DNA of 36,924 bases from Gp6-AA40 sp035764385 (GTDB lineage Bacteria > Acidobacteriota > Vicinamibacteria > Vicinamibacterales > UBA2999): the NCBI GenBank assembly GCA_035764385.1, contig DASTZI010000309.1, positions 1-36,924 of the forward strand. The letters are read 5' to 3'. The notes under the pieces are model-generated. The model worked only from the letters and a program-made list of their open reading frames with translations, was not told where the DNA came from and did no database searches. Shown here piece by piece: positions 21,796 through 29,403 of the stretch. The position numbers and the translations under genes were made by a program. Position 1 is the first letter of the stretch. The number at the start of each line of letters is the position of its first letter.

Positions 21796-22473
21796 TTATC
21801 TGAGCGATCGAGACGCCCGTTTCATCGCCCCATTTTCGAGATACACCACACCGTTGGGTGCCGAGCTGCTGATGAATTCAGCGACAAAGGCGCGCGCGAT
21901 ATCGTCCTGCTCAATCGTCCCGAACCGGCCAGGAATCAGACGCCCCAACCAGGCCGCATAGCCCGGCGTGTTGACGTTGCCGCCGATGATGCCTGGCCGA
22001 AAGATCGCCAGGCGGTTGAAGCCTATCGCTTGAACCGCTTCTTCTTTCAAGCCCATCATCCGCGCGTAGCGAATCCGGCTCTGTACGTCGCTTCCAACTG
22101 CGGAGAGCAGCGCAAACCGCGTGATCCCTCCGGCGTGACACCCATGGGCAAAGCCACCGACCACCCCGATTTCGAGAGCCCTCAACGCCTCCTCGCTCCA
22201 TTGCAGACTGCCCTTGCCGACGCCGACACAGGACGCTCCATAGACAGGGTCGCCTTGCGCCACCCTGGTCTGCGCAAGCGTCGTCACGTCTCGTGGAAAG
22301 TGAGGAGCAGCCGTATCAAAGATCACCTGCCGTACGCGAGGACCTGCGGGCAGAGGAACCGCTTTGCGATTGACCATCACGACTTCAGCGCAGGACGCCT
22401 CGGCAGCGAGCGCACGCACCACCGCAGCTCCGACCTGCCCCGTACCACCGATTATCAAGACGCGAAATGCCAC
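21796..22473 (-). CDS. NAD(P)-binding oxidoreductase, atypical SDR (TIP30/HTATIP2-like)
   Basis: A 225-residue protein starting at GTG 22473 with an excellent GGAGG seven bases upstream. FRVLIIGGTGQVGAAVVRAL is the Rossmann dinucleotide motif of atypical SDR proteins. VMVNRKAVPLP follows the second strand, FALLSAVGSD contains the SDR-type serine region, IRYARMMGLKEEAVQAIGF resembles the region around the YxxxK pair (Tyr present, with Lys seven residues later), and LAIFRPGIIGG is the conserved RPG segment. Related proteins bind NADPH and have quinone-reductase-like or regulatory roles. The next gene downstream, a methyltransferase, starts three bases later. Confidence 0.85.
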   Translation of the reverse strand: MAFRVLIIGGTGQVGAAVVRALAAEASCAEVVMVNRKAVPLPAGPRVRQVIFDTAAPHFPRDVTTLAQTRVAQGDPVYGASCVGVGKGSLQWSEEALRALEIGVVGGFAHGCHAGGITRFALLSAVGSDVQSRIRYARMMGLKEEAVQAIGFNRLAIFRPGIIGGNVNTPGYAAWLGRLIPGRFGTIEQDDIARAFVAEFISSSAPNGVVYLENGAMKRASRSLR

Positions 22474-22537
22474 GCTCTGGCCTCCTCTTCTTAGAAGGAC
22501 CGGAAGTTATAAGGATAATTGGAGAGAGCGCCCTTCA
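22474..22537. promoter_or_regulatory. Divergent promoter region, AT-rich
   Basis: The 64 bp between the NAD(P)-binding gene and the deaminase contain an unusually AT-rich island at 22505-22522. GATAAT at 22514-22519 faces the deaminase, with only a poor -35 box 17 bp upstream (TTAGAA). TATAAC on the minus strand at 22512-22507 faces the other gene. GGAGAG at 22521-22526 is a likely ribosome-binding site for the deaminase. Confidence 0.38.
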
Positions 22538-22996
22538 ATGAGCAGTGCGTCACAACACGAGCGGCACATGCGTCGCTGCATCGAGCTCGCGCGGCAAGCC
22601 ATTGGGAGTGGCGACACCCCCGTCGGCTCGCTGATTGTCGACGGTGCTGAGCTCGTGTCCGAAGGCATCGAAGCGGTGCGGGCTCGCCATGATGCGACCG
22701 CGCACGCGGAAATGGAGGCGCTGCGCACCGCGTTTGCCCGGCGACGTTCCCGCGATCTGACCGGCTGCACGCTCTACACCACCGTCGAACCGTGCATCAT
22801 GTGCGCCTACGCAATTAGACTGGCGCGCATCAGTGTCGTCGTCTCTGGCGTCCGTGAAGGCGACGGAGAACAACGCGTCAGCGGCCACCTCGTGTTGACC
22901 GATAAGCGCGTGGCGCCGAACCGCCCCCCGCCGTTGGTGATCCGCGATGTCCTCGTGCAGGAATGCCAGACCGTGAGGGACCAGACCCGCGGCTGA
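22538..22996 (+). CDS. Nucleoside/tRNA deaminase family protein (cytidine deaminase fold)
   Basis: A 152-residue zinc deaminase starting at ATG 22538. TAHAEMEAL has the zinc-binding His56 and catalytic Glu58, and EPCIMCAYA supplies the two zinc cysteines (86 and 89). TPVGSLIVDGAEL is the first strand pair. This places it in the TadA/guanine-deaminase branch. It lacks the typical tRNA-binding residues at its C-terminus as far as can be seen, and chromosomal TadA usually sits elsewhere, so a purine or nucleoside deaminase role is as likely. It converges with the oxidoreductase gene at 23021. Confidence 0.87.
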   Translation: MSSASQHERHMRRCIELARQAIGSGDTPVGSLIVDGAELVSEGIEAVRARHDATAHAEMEALRTAFARRRSRDLTGCTLYTTVEPCIMCAYAIRLARISVVVSGVREGDGEQRVSGHLVLTDKRVAPNRPPPLVIRDVLVQECQTVRDQTRG

Positions 22997-23020
22997 TCGG
23001 GACTTGATCGCCGAATTCTT

Positions 23021-24235
23021 TCACGCGACGGAGCGCAGCGAGAGACGTCGGCGGGCGGCTGTTCGTGCGACGGACTCCGCGACCCTTCGGGCAGTAGCCG
23101 GGCATCCGGCGACAAACCGGTAGAGCGGGCCAAAGGCGTGCATCGACGTCAGACCGACAAAATACAGACCGCGCACGCTGCTCTCGAACCAGTGACTCAA
23201 TTGTGGAATGTTCCCGTGGGTCTGAATTTCGGCGCGAAGGTGCGGGTCGATCATCGTCAATCGATTGATGTCCACTCCATAGCCCGTCGCCAGCAGAATG
23301 TGATCGGCACGGATCGTCGACGCGCCCGAAAGCGTGACGTCGACATGGTCGTTGCGCGCGTTCAGCGAAACGATCTCTTGCCCTTCGTGAAGGACCGTCT
23401 TGTCGACGACTCTGTCTTTCAACCACGCAGCGGCGGAGGCCGCCCAATGACGGTTGTGTCGATCTTTGAGATGCTGCGTCAATCGATAGAAGGCGTACGG
23501 CCGCTTCTCCAGCATCCAGTTGATCCAACCGGGCGCGAGGCCATTGGCCGGCGCGAGCATCCGTTCCATCAGCCGGCGATTGTCGGTTCGATCGTGTTCG
23601 AGCCAGACGATCGGCCGCCTGGACACGACGTGAACGTCGGCGCCTGCCTCGTGGAGAAGGCCCGCAGATTCGATGGCGCTCTGCCCGGCGCCAATCACGA
23701 CAACGTGCCGGCCTCGAAACGCACCAAGGTCGTTGTGATCGCTCGAATGGGTGACGAGGGTCGACGGCACGCGGCTGTACCATCCAGGCCGATTGGCGTA
23801 GTATCGCGGCCCCACCGCCATGATCACCGCCGAGGTCCTGACGACGCGGCCATCCTCGAGCGCGAGGATAAACCCGCTTCCATTTCGTGCGACTGATGTG
23901 ACGTAGGTCTGGTCCACGACCGGGACCGCACGCTCCTGAAACCACTGGCCGTACTTGATGAACGTCTCAATCGGAACGGGATAACCGGGCCCGTGAGTGG
24001 GCGCGGATTCGAAAAACCGATCGAATCCAAACCGACGTGACGGATCCGACAGGTGCGTCGCCCACCAGTGCGAACGCAGCAGCATGCCTTTGGGCATGTG
24101 CTGCCGCCAGAATTCCAGCGTCTTGCCGAAGACGCCAACCGACAGGCCGCGCCCGAGCAGATGGGCGGAAACCGAGAGGCCGTATGGGCCGGCGCCAATC
24201 ACAACGGCGTCGTAGTGCGCGTCGCTTAGTGACAT
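23021..24235 (-). CDS. FAD/NAD(P)-binding oxidoreductase, flavin monooxygenase-like
   Basis: A 404-residue two-dinucleotide-domain flavoprotein. VVIGAGPYGLSVSAHLLGRG at residues 11-30 binds FAD; VVVIGAGQSAIESAGLL near 173-189 binds NADPH; LLATGYGVD near 307 is the monooxygenase ATG motif. MPKGMLLRSHWWATHLSDP, near residue 47, is typical of a group annotated as FAD-dependent oxidoreductases or urate-hydroxylase/SidA-like proteins. It should oxidise a small organic substrate with NADPH and oxygen. It lies 12 bp downstream of the ATP-grasp gene on the same strand, so the two are probably one operon and may act on the same metabolite. Length and motifs are complete. Confidence 0.88.
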   Translation of the reverse strand: MSLSDAHYDAVVIGAGPYGLSVSAHLLGRGLSVGVFGKTLEFWRQHMPKGMLLRSHWWATHLSDPSRRFGFDRFFESAPTHGPGYPVPIETFIKYGQWFQERAVPVVDQTYVTSVARNGSGFILALEDGRVVRTSAVIMAVGPRYYANRPGWYSRVPSTLVTHSSDHNDLGAFRGRHVVVIGAGQSAIESAGLLHEAGADVHVVSRRPIVWLEHDRTDNRRLMERMLAPANGLAPGWINWMLEKRPYAFYRLTQHLKDRHNRHWAASAAAWLKDRVVDKTVLHEGQEIVSLNARNDHVDVTLSGASTIRADHILLATGYGVDINRLTMIDPHLRAEIQTHGNIPQLSHWFESSVRGLYFVGLTSMHAFGPLYRFVAGCPATARRVAESVARTAARRRLSLRSVA

Positions 24236-24247
24236 ATGACGCGTCCT

Positions 24248-25492
24248 CTATTGAAGCGCGCGTGTGAGCGCGACATTCGCGGCCTCTCGCACAAACGCCG
24301 CGATCGCTTTTGCCGCGGGAACCGGGTCACTCCAATCCAGATAGTCGTAACTCATGACCTGGAAAAACGACATGCCGAAACCCACGACGGCGGCGAGCGG
24401 CGACGAGACCTCGGGCCTGCCGCGATGCCGCACCGCGGCAAGCGTCGTCATGATGTCTCCGCGCAGGTGACGCATCCATCCGCCCACACGGTACGTGTCG
24501 ATCACATCGATGGGGCCGCCACGAGCCCACTGATGCAAGAGATAAGGAAAATCCACGCCCGATCGAACCGCCACTTCAACCGAGGCTGAAAGCCGTGGAT
24601 TGATCTCCATCAGGTAGGGCGTTCCGGCTTCGTCGCGTCGAAATTCGACTTCGGAATAACCTTCCAGACCGATCTCACATACGAGTCGCTCTGCCTGTTC
24701 ACCGATATCCGGTGGAATGGCAATGCTCTGGCGGAGCACCGATTCTCCGCCAAGCGGCGGTGCGGTCCTCTTGGCCCACTGCGCGAACCGTGCGTGGATT
24801 CGACCATTGGCGTAGAGCAGGCTCACGGCCTCTCGCCGTCCCGACAACAGCGGCTGCACGAGCGGCGTCCCGCCGAGGCGAGTCAAGACGGCGATTGCCT
24901 GCAGGGCTTCGTCTGGCGTCGTCACAACCGCACAGACGACGCGTGTTCCCTGCCCATGACCGCGGACCCATGACTCGCTCGGCTTGACGACCGCAGGCAG
25001 GCCGATCGTTTTCAGCGCGAACGGCACCTCGCCGACGGTTGCGACGGGAACAGTTGGAGGGACACGAATTCCCAACCGGGTTGCAATCGCGAGGGTTTGC
25101 TGCTTGCTGATGGCAACAGCCAGGGCGGCTTCACTGGACATTGCGATGCGCACGCGTCGTTCAAGAACGTCGCGATGTTCCCGCAAGAACGCAATCGTTC
25201 TATCCGATGACGGCACAAGGACGCCGACAGGCGTTCGATCGAGCAACGCTTTCAGGTGGGCGGCGTAGCCGGCGGATTCCCCTGCGGGACAGATGAATGC
25301 TTTCCGACACCAGCGCGACGAGAACGCAGGAAGGCCGTCGACCGCGTCGAGTGCCGCGACACACAAGCCGCGTTTCCCGAGCGATCGGACGCTGACCAGG
25401 GATTGTCTCAGGCTCGCGTCAAGAATGAGCGCATCAAAGCGCTCGGCGTCCGAATGCGCCGTGGACGGCGGCGGCTGGAGCCACCCGGTCAT
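24248..25492 (-). CDS. ATP-grasp domain protein (carbamoyl-phosphate-synthase-like ligase)
   Basis: A 414-residue protein with an N-terminal Rossmann-like pre-grasp segment (FDALILDASLRQSLVSVRSL), SSDRTIAFLREHRDVLE, and SKQQTLAIATRLGIRVPPT near the start of the ATP-grasp. PAVVKPSES is the ATP lysine region, and EVEFRRDEAGTPYLMEINPRLSASVEVAVRSG carries the acidic and Asn metal ligands in the MEINPR motif. ATP-grasp enzymes join a carboxylate to an amine or thiol via acyl phosphate. It is first in a probable two-gene operon with a flavin monooxygenase. Neither substrate can be predicted. A role in a small peptide-like metabolite is suggested by context alone. Confidence 0.88.
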   Translation of the reverse strand: MTGWLQPPPSTAHSDAERFDALILDASLRQSLVSVRSLGKRGLCVAALDAVDGLPAFSSRWCRKAFICPAGESAGYAAHLKALLDRTPVGVLVPSSDRTIAFLREHRDVLERRVRIAMSSEAALAVAISKQQTLAIATRLGIRVPPTVPVATVGEVPFALKTIGLPAVVKPSESWVRGHGQGTRVVCAVVTTPDEALQAIAVLTRLGGTPLVQPLLSGRREAVSLLYANGRIHARFAQWAKRTAPPLGGESVLRQSIAIPPDIGEQAERLVCEIGLEGYSEVEFRRDEAGTPYLMEINPRLSASVEVAVRSGVDFPYLLHQWARGGPIDVIDTYRVGGWMRHLRGDIMTTLAAVRHRGRPEVSSPLAAVVGFGMSFFQVMSYDYLDWSDPVPAAKAIAAFVREAANVALTRALQ

Positions 25493-25614
25493 CGACAGAC
25501 AGTCAAGGCAACGCGCGTACCGCTATCCCTAGCGTTTTCGCTTCGCTCATCGCTCACGGCGAGACCGCCCGCGGTGATGAGCACCCCGTATTTCGTTGAA
25601 CGTCCCTCGTTGGA

Positions 25615-25869
25615 TCAGAGGGACTTCTTCACGGTCGAGATCGCCGGCGTAAACGCGAAGGGTGGCCCGCCGTTGAGCGCCATGAACCGCTGGCCTGCCA
25701 GCTCGAACATCATGTTCAGCACGTGGCCTGCCGGGCCGGGACCGCCTTCTGGCCACCGTTCGACGCTGGTGACCTTCGGGCCGGGGAAGAGGGACGTGTA
25801 GAAGGTGACGGCCTCTTCGGCGTTGCTGTCGAACCAGAGGTAGGTGGTGATCTTCTGTGCGGTAGCCAT
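25615..25869 (-). pseudogene. Truncated PhnB-like VOC protein
   Basis: An 84-residue frame beginning MATAQKITTYLWFDSNAEEA, with TFYTSLFPGPKVTSVERWPEG and GQRFMALNGGPPFAFTPAIS. These are the first half of the PhnB-like VOC family (3-demethylubiquinone methyltransferase-like fold, usually about 150 residues). The normal sequence after the PAIS segment is a second module. Here it turns into TVKKSL and stops. The lower-coordinate flank, to the ATP-grasp start at 25492, shows nothing resembling the missing half in any frame. The start and the first module look intact. It is most likely a decayed or deletion-truncated gene, although a short half-domain that dimerises is conceivable. Confidence 0.72.
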
Positions 25870-26062
25870 GGCCCGTCCTTTCGCGCTCGAGCATCACGCC
25901 GACAATCCTCAATGAGCGGCTCACGAATTGTTTCAAGGTGAGCCGCACTCTGCCGACCAAAACAGCGGCCTGCTGCGGTCGAGTCACCGGGCTTACCGAT
26001 TGCCTCTTTAAAGGTGAATGGGTGATCGAATCCGGTCGCCCGTGAAATCCTTGGAGGACCCC

Positions 26063-26698
26063 ATGACAACTTTCGCTCGCGTCATTACGGTCAGCACAAC
26101 GGTGGCGTTGCTGTCGGCTCCGGCGTTCGCGCAGGAGGTCACGTACCAAGTTCGGCGCGGCGACGATGTGTCAGAACTGCGAACCTTCACGATCACGCAG
26201 ACCCCTGTCACCGCTTCCCAGTCGTGGTGGGCGTATGAACGTGGCAATGTCACCGCTTCCCAGCCGTGGTGGGCCTATGAACTTGCGACCGATCAGCAAG
26301 ACACACTTGCCGCGGTCGCTGCGCAGCTAGAAGCGCGGGGCTTCAGGCGTGACGACGCCCATCCTGATATGTACGTCACGACGCATCGAACCGCCCAGAC
26401 GGACAACCCCTGGCTTTACGGGTGGTCTGGTTGGGGAGATGACGACTGGAGCCATTACGGGTACGGATCGGACTACCTCGATTCGACCGTTGCCAGCACC
26501 CTGTTCATCGACGTCACGAGCGCGCACACCGGCGAACTGCTGTGGCGCGGCATCGGTATGCGCCATATGCATAGCACGGCGAGTCCGAAGGATCGTCTCG
26601 AGCGCATCGACAGGGAAGTGACGAAGGTGTTCAAGGACTACCCTTTCGGAATCGTGGCGACGACCGGCCGCGGGATGCCGACGACGACGAACCGGTGA
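26063..26698 (+). CDS. Secreted DUF4136-like protein with internal duplication
   Basis: From ATG 26063, with GGAGG six bases upstream, a 211-residue exported protein. The leader is TFARVITVSTTVALLSAPAFA followed by Gln. The C-terminal part has STLFIDVTSAHTGELLWRG and a following RIDREVTKVFKDYP segment, typical of DUF4136, a family of periplasmic or lipoprotein domains. There is no lipobox cysteine. A 14-residue unit, VTASQxWWAYExxx, is duplicated exactly in tandem near residues 49-76. Between is a Gly/Trp/Asp-rich stretch (PWLYGWSGWGDDDWSHYGYG). The function is unknown. Confidence 0.75.
   Translation: MTTFARVITVSTTVALLSAPAFAQEVTYQVRRGDDVSELRTFTITQTPVTASQSWWAYERGNVTASQPWWAYELATDQQDTLAAVAAQLEARGFRRDDAHPDMYVTTHRTAQTDNPWLYGWSGWGDDDWSHYGYGSDYLDSTVASTLFIDVTSAHTGELLWRGIGMRHMHSTASPKDRLERIDREVTKVFKDYPFGIVATTGRGMPTTTNR
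26207..26290 (+). repeat. 42-bp tandem duplication inside the DUF4136-like gene
   Basis: Two 42-bp units (26207-26248 and 26249-26290) encode VTASQSWWAYERGN and VTASQPWWAYELAT. The DNA identity of the first 33 bases is almost complete, indicating a recent in-frame duplication. Confidence 0.9.
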
Positions 26699-26753
26699 GA
26701 AGTCGACAGCGATCTGCATCTGGCAATACAGCAACGATTGGTGCGGAACCGGC

Positions 26754-27764
26754 ATGCGCGTCCGAAGCCTGATGGAGTCGTATACTTCGGCCTCAGTGTT
26801 CCTACGTGTTCCGAGTGCCCTCCTGTTGGTTCTGTGGCCACTCGGACTGAGTGCCGCTGACGGAGTTACCCCGCCGCCCGGAGTGTTGGTTGACGTTGGC
26901 GGCCACAAGGTCCATCTGTATTGCACGGGAAACGGAGGTCCAACAGTCGTCCTCCTTGCGGGCGCGTCCTCGTTCTCGATTGATTGGGCACTGGTTCAGC
27001 CGAAGCTGTCGAGCAGAACCTGCGCATTGGATCGTCCGGGATATGCGTGGAGTGAGGCGGCAGGCGTTGTCGATGACGGACATCAGGTCGTCCGCGATCT
27101 TCACGAAGCCCTCCTGCGGACAACTCAACCGCTTCCCTACGTCTTGGTGGGCCACTCGTTGGGCGGGTTGTTTGCGCGCCTCTTCTACGACACATTTCCA
27201 GAAGACGTTGGTGGAATGATCCTCATGGACGCCACGCACGAAGATGGACTGTTCACCAGCATTGATGGCACACCAGTCCCAATCACATCGCTGAGTGAGG
27301 CCGAGTATCTTGCGGCGAATGTTCCGTCGTTGCCCCCGCGAGTGCCCGAGGCGCGACTGGAGGACGCATATCGAAGGCTTCCTGAGGACGTCCAACAACT
27401 TCATTTAGCACTGTTGACGAGATTTTTCGAAAACATGAAGTCGGCAACGATGCCTGAGATGATCGCATTCCAAAAGGCGAGCTACGCGACTCTGATGCGT
27501 CTGCACGAGATCAGCTCCGTGCAGGAACGCCCGTTGGGCGATGTGCCTCTCATCGTGCTCTCCAGGGGCATAAACGCCGGTGCATTGCAGGAACGCCTCC
27601 AGGCCGAGCTTGCGAGATTGTCTACCAACGTCCTGCATGTGACGGTCAATAACGCCGACCATGAAATCCATTTGTACGCCCCCGACGTAACAGTCAGCTG
27701 GATCGAGACGATGGTTGACGCGGTTCGCAACGGACAGGCATTGGGGTCCGGGGCGGCGCAATGA
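26754..27764 (+). CDS. Exported alpha/beta hydrolase
   Basis: A 336-residue protein with an N-terminal signal (FLRVPSALLLVLWPLGLSAA) and an alpha/beta-hydrolase core. GPTVVLLAGASSFSIDW holds the oxyanion loop, ALDRPGYAWSE the family RPG segment, VLVGHSLGGLFARLFYD the nucleophile elbow with Ser135, GMILMDATHED follows the next strand, and NNADHEIHLYAPD near 300 carries the catalytic His. It likely hydrolyses an ester, lactone or amide in the periplasm. ATG 26772 is a possible alternative start, with a slightly shorter leader. It follows the DUF4136-like gene by 55 bp on the same strand but may be separately transcribed. Confidence 0.87.
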   Translation: MRVRSLMESYTSASVFLRVPSALLLVLWPLGLSAADGVTPPPGVLVDVGGHKVHLYCTGNGGPTVVLLAGASSFSIDWALVQPKLSSRTCALDRPGYAWSEAAGVVDDGHQVVRDLHEALLRTTQPLPYVLVGHSLGGLFARLFYDTFPEDVGGMILMDATHEDGLFTSIDGTPVPITSLSEAEYLAANVPSLPPRVPEARLEDAYRRLPEDVQQLHLALLTRFFENMKSATMPEMIAFQKASYATLMRLHEISSVQERPLGDVPLIVLSRGINAGALQERLQAELARLSTNVLHVTVNNADHEIHLYAPDVTVSWIETMVDAVRNGQALGSGAAQ

Positions 27765-27938
27765 AAGATCTGCTCTGACTTCGAAACTGTTACCCTCCGC
27801 TCGGAATAAACTGGTTTGGATCTCATCCAGATCGCCGGTGCTCGCTGCGACAGGCGATGCGCGGTTTATTAGGGATTTGCCTGCAGATTTTCAGCCGCCA
27901 ACCCTCGACGCATAGCGTCTGGGTGTTCGTATCCAATC

Positions 27939-28403
27939 ATGAGCGATACGCAACGACCGTGGTTCTTGTGGCCACTCGTGATCGTGCTGCTGCCCTTGGT
28001 CGTTGTTGCGGCGATTCTGTGGTTCGTTGTGGCGATCAGCCTGCTGCTGGTTGTCTGGATGACGTGGTGTCGTCGCGGGCAATATGCGTTGGTCGTTTAC
28101 TCGAACAGTCCGATCTGGCATCAGTATTTTGAGGAGCGGGTGCTCCCGGCAATCGGAACGCGCGGTGTCGTGCTGAATTGGTCCGAACGCAAACGGTGGA
28201 AGTTCTCGCTGCCAGTGGCTCTGTTCCGGATGTTCGCAGGAACCCGTGAGTTCAATCCGTTGGTGATTGTTTTTCAACCCTGGACGTGGCCCCGCAGGTT
28301 CCAGTTCTTTCGAGCATTCCGAGCGTTCAAGCAAGGTCGCCCCGAGGGAGTCGAAGACATTCGCACCGATTTGCTTCGGTCACTCGATCAACTCTGGCCG
28401 TAG
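27939..28403 (+). CDS. Small membrane-anchored hypothetical protein
   Basis: A 154-residue protein. After a short polar start comes a hydrophobic stretch (about residues 9-42), long enough for one or two passes, ending in a basic WCRRGQ. The remaining 110 residues are Arg, Trp and Phe rich (YSNSPIWHQYFEERVLPAIG, FQPWTWPRRFQFFRAFRAF) and probably cytoplasmic. I do not recognise a family. Neither neighbour suggests a function. No convincing ribosome-binding site precedes the ATG. The consistent residue pattern and length support real coding. Confidence 0.6.
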   Translation: MSDTQRPWFLWPLVIVLLPLVVVAAILWFVVAISLLLVVWMTWCRRGQYALVVYSNSPIWHQYFEERVLPAIGTRGVVLNWSERKRWKFSLPVALFRMFAGTREFNPLVIVFQPWTWPRRFQFFRAFRAFKQGRPEGVEDIRTDLLRSLDQLWP

Positions 28404-28504
28404 GTATCAGCCACCGGGATTCGGAGCGCGCGAGTTTCGTGGCGACTCTCCAGATGCGTGTGCATGATGCTTCCCTCACTCGATGAGACTGCCGACGGGC
28501 GATT

Positions 28505-28798
28505 CTATTTTGATTGGCCCGCTTTCCGCCGTGCCGCCCAATACTTCCGCATCCGCTCGCCCACGGCCTTGCGCTGTGCGGCCGACATCCGCCTACGACG
28601 GCGACGAACACCTGTCGCGGCTGCGGGCTGCCGAGCACCTTTTCTCAGGATGAAGTTCACTGGCAATTCATCCTCGTCAACCGAGGCGCTCAGGTCGGGA
28701 AATATCGTAAGAATCTGCTTGGCCTCCTCCGCCAACTCACGGAGTCGCGCCTTTGCTCCGTGACGGGCGTAGGACTTCAAGTCGAATGCTTTCGGCAA
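28505..28798 (-). CDS. Small basic hypothetical protein
   Basis: A 97-residue protein that appears to start at TTG 28798, preceded by GGAGG four bases upstream. It opens PKAFDLKSYARHGAKARLRE, followed by a helical acidic stretch (ELAEEAKQIL). The C-terminus has a run of arginines and MSAAQRKAVGERMRKYWAAR, a pattern seen in small DNA- or RNA-binding-like proteins of soil bacteria. No specific family is recognised. It lies between genes on the opposite strand. Confidence 0.5.
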   Translation of the reverse strand: MPKAFDLKSYARHGAKARLRELAEEAKQILTIFPDLSASVDEDELPVNFILRKGARQPAAATGVRRRRRRMSAAQRKAVGERMRKYWAARRKAGQSK

Positions 28799-28841
28799 TG
28801 GTCCTCCACGCTAGGGCACAATCCTACACGGACTCATACCC

Positions 28842-29219
28842 ATGACGCTGCTCGTGATATCCGGTCCACCCGCTGTAGGCAAGATGACGGTTGGAATGGA
28901 GATCGAGATTGGTGAAGTGTTCGCCGGTCAGAGCGTCGGCGTGACGCAGGTCGGTGAGCGCATCTGGCTCGTCACCTTCATGCGCCACGATTTGGGGTAC
29001 TTCGACGAGACGTGTCGGGTCCGGCATCGAATGAACGTACCGCGCCGGTCTTACAGGGTATTCGGCAACGTTCACACATTATTCAGTCGTGCGGCATCGG
29101 TCTCGCCAAATGAGGATTACTCTCAAGGCCGAAAGGAAGTTTGCGCCCTCGCACCGTCGCTCGGGGTGTGGGACGACGTTACTGCAATGGGCAGAACAGA
29201 TCGCGAGCGAACCTCATGA
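28842..29219 (+). pseudogene. P-loop kinase start fused to transposase tail
   Basis: The 125-residue frame opens MTLLVISGPPAVGKMTVG, the start of a P-loop (AAA_33 or shikimate-kinase-like) kinase with an intact Walker A. At residue 19 it changes without an intervening stop into EIEIGEVFAGQSVGVTQVGE and RIWLVTFMRHDLGYFD, which look like the C-terminus of an integrase-core (DDE) transposase. After DETCRV the sequence becomes unlike either. The rest of the kinase was not seen downstream. It looks like an insertion-element remnant in a kinase gene, with later deletion. The product is unlikely to be functional. Confidence 0.62.
28896..29021 (+). mobile_element. Remnant of integrase-core transposase 3' end
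   Basis: Forty-two codons read as a transposase C-terminal tail (VFAGQSVGVTQV, IWLVTFM, DLGYFDETCRV). No terminal inverted repeats or other element parts were found nearby, so the element's borders are unknown. Confidence 0.5.
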
Positions 29220-29403
29220 TGACGATGGGTTGTGAGACGCCCGGTGTCCGAGGCGGATTGCATATCCCGCAGGCCCTAGCTCGACGCGTCGAGCAATCAG
29301 CTGTGCTCTCCACACAGGATGTCGTTCGCGACTACGGTTGCCGACGTTAGTACTTTCGGCGCACCAGGCGTAAGCCGGAGAACCGTTGAAGGAGGACTTC
29401 GCA
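29220..29403. other. Non-coding gap after the pseudogene
   Basis: With the last 200 bp of the preceding frame, this forms a stretch of about 380 bp without a supported gene (29022-29403). A 41-codon frame at 29110-29235 has an unremarkable composition. No promoter stood out. The only clear signal is GGAGG ahead of ATG 29404. Confidence 0.4.

Noticed and set aside
29110..29235. A 41-codon plus-strand frame after the pseudogene.
   Set aside because: No ribosome-binding site, no recognisable homology, and it overlaps decayed sequence.
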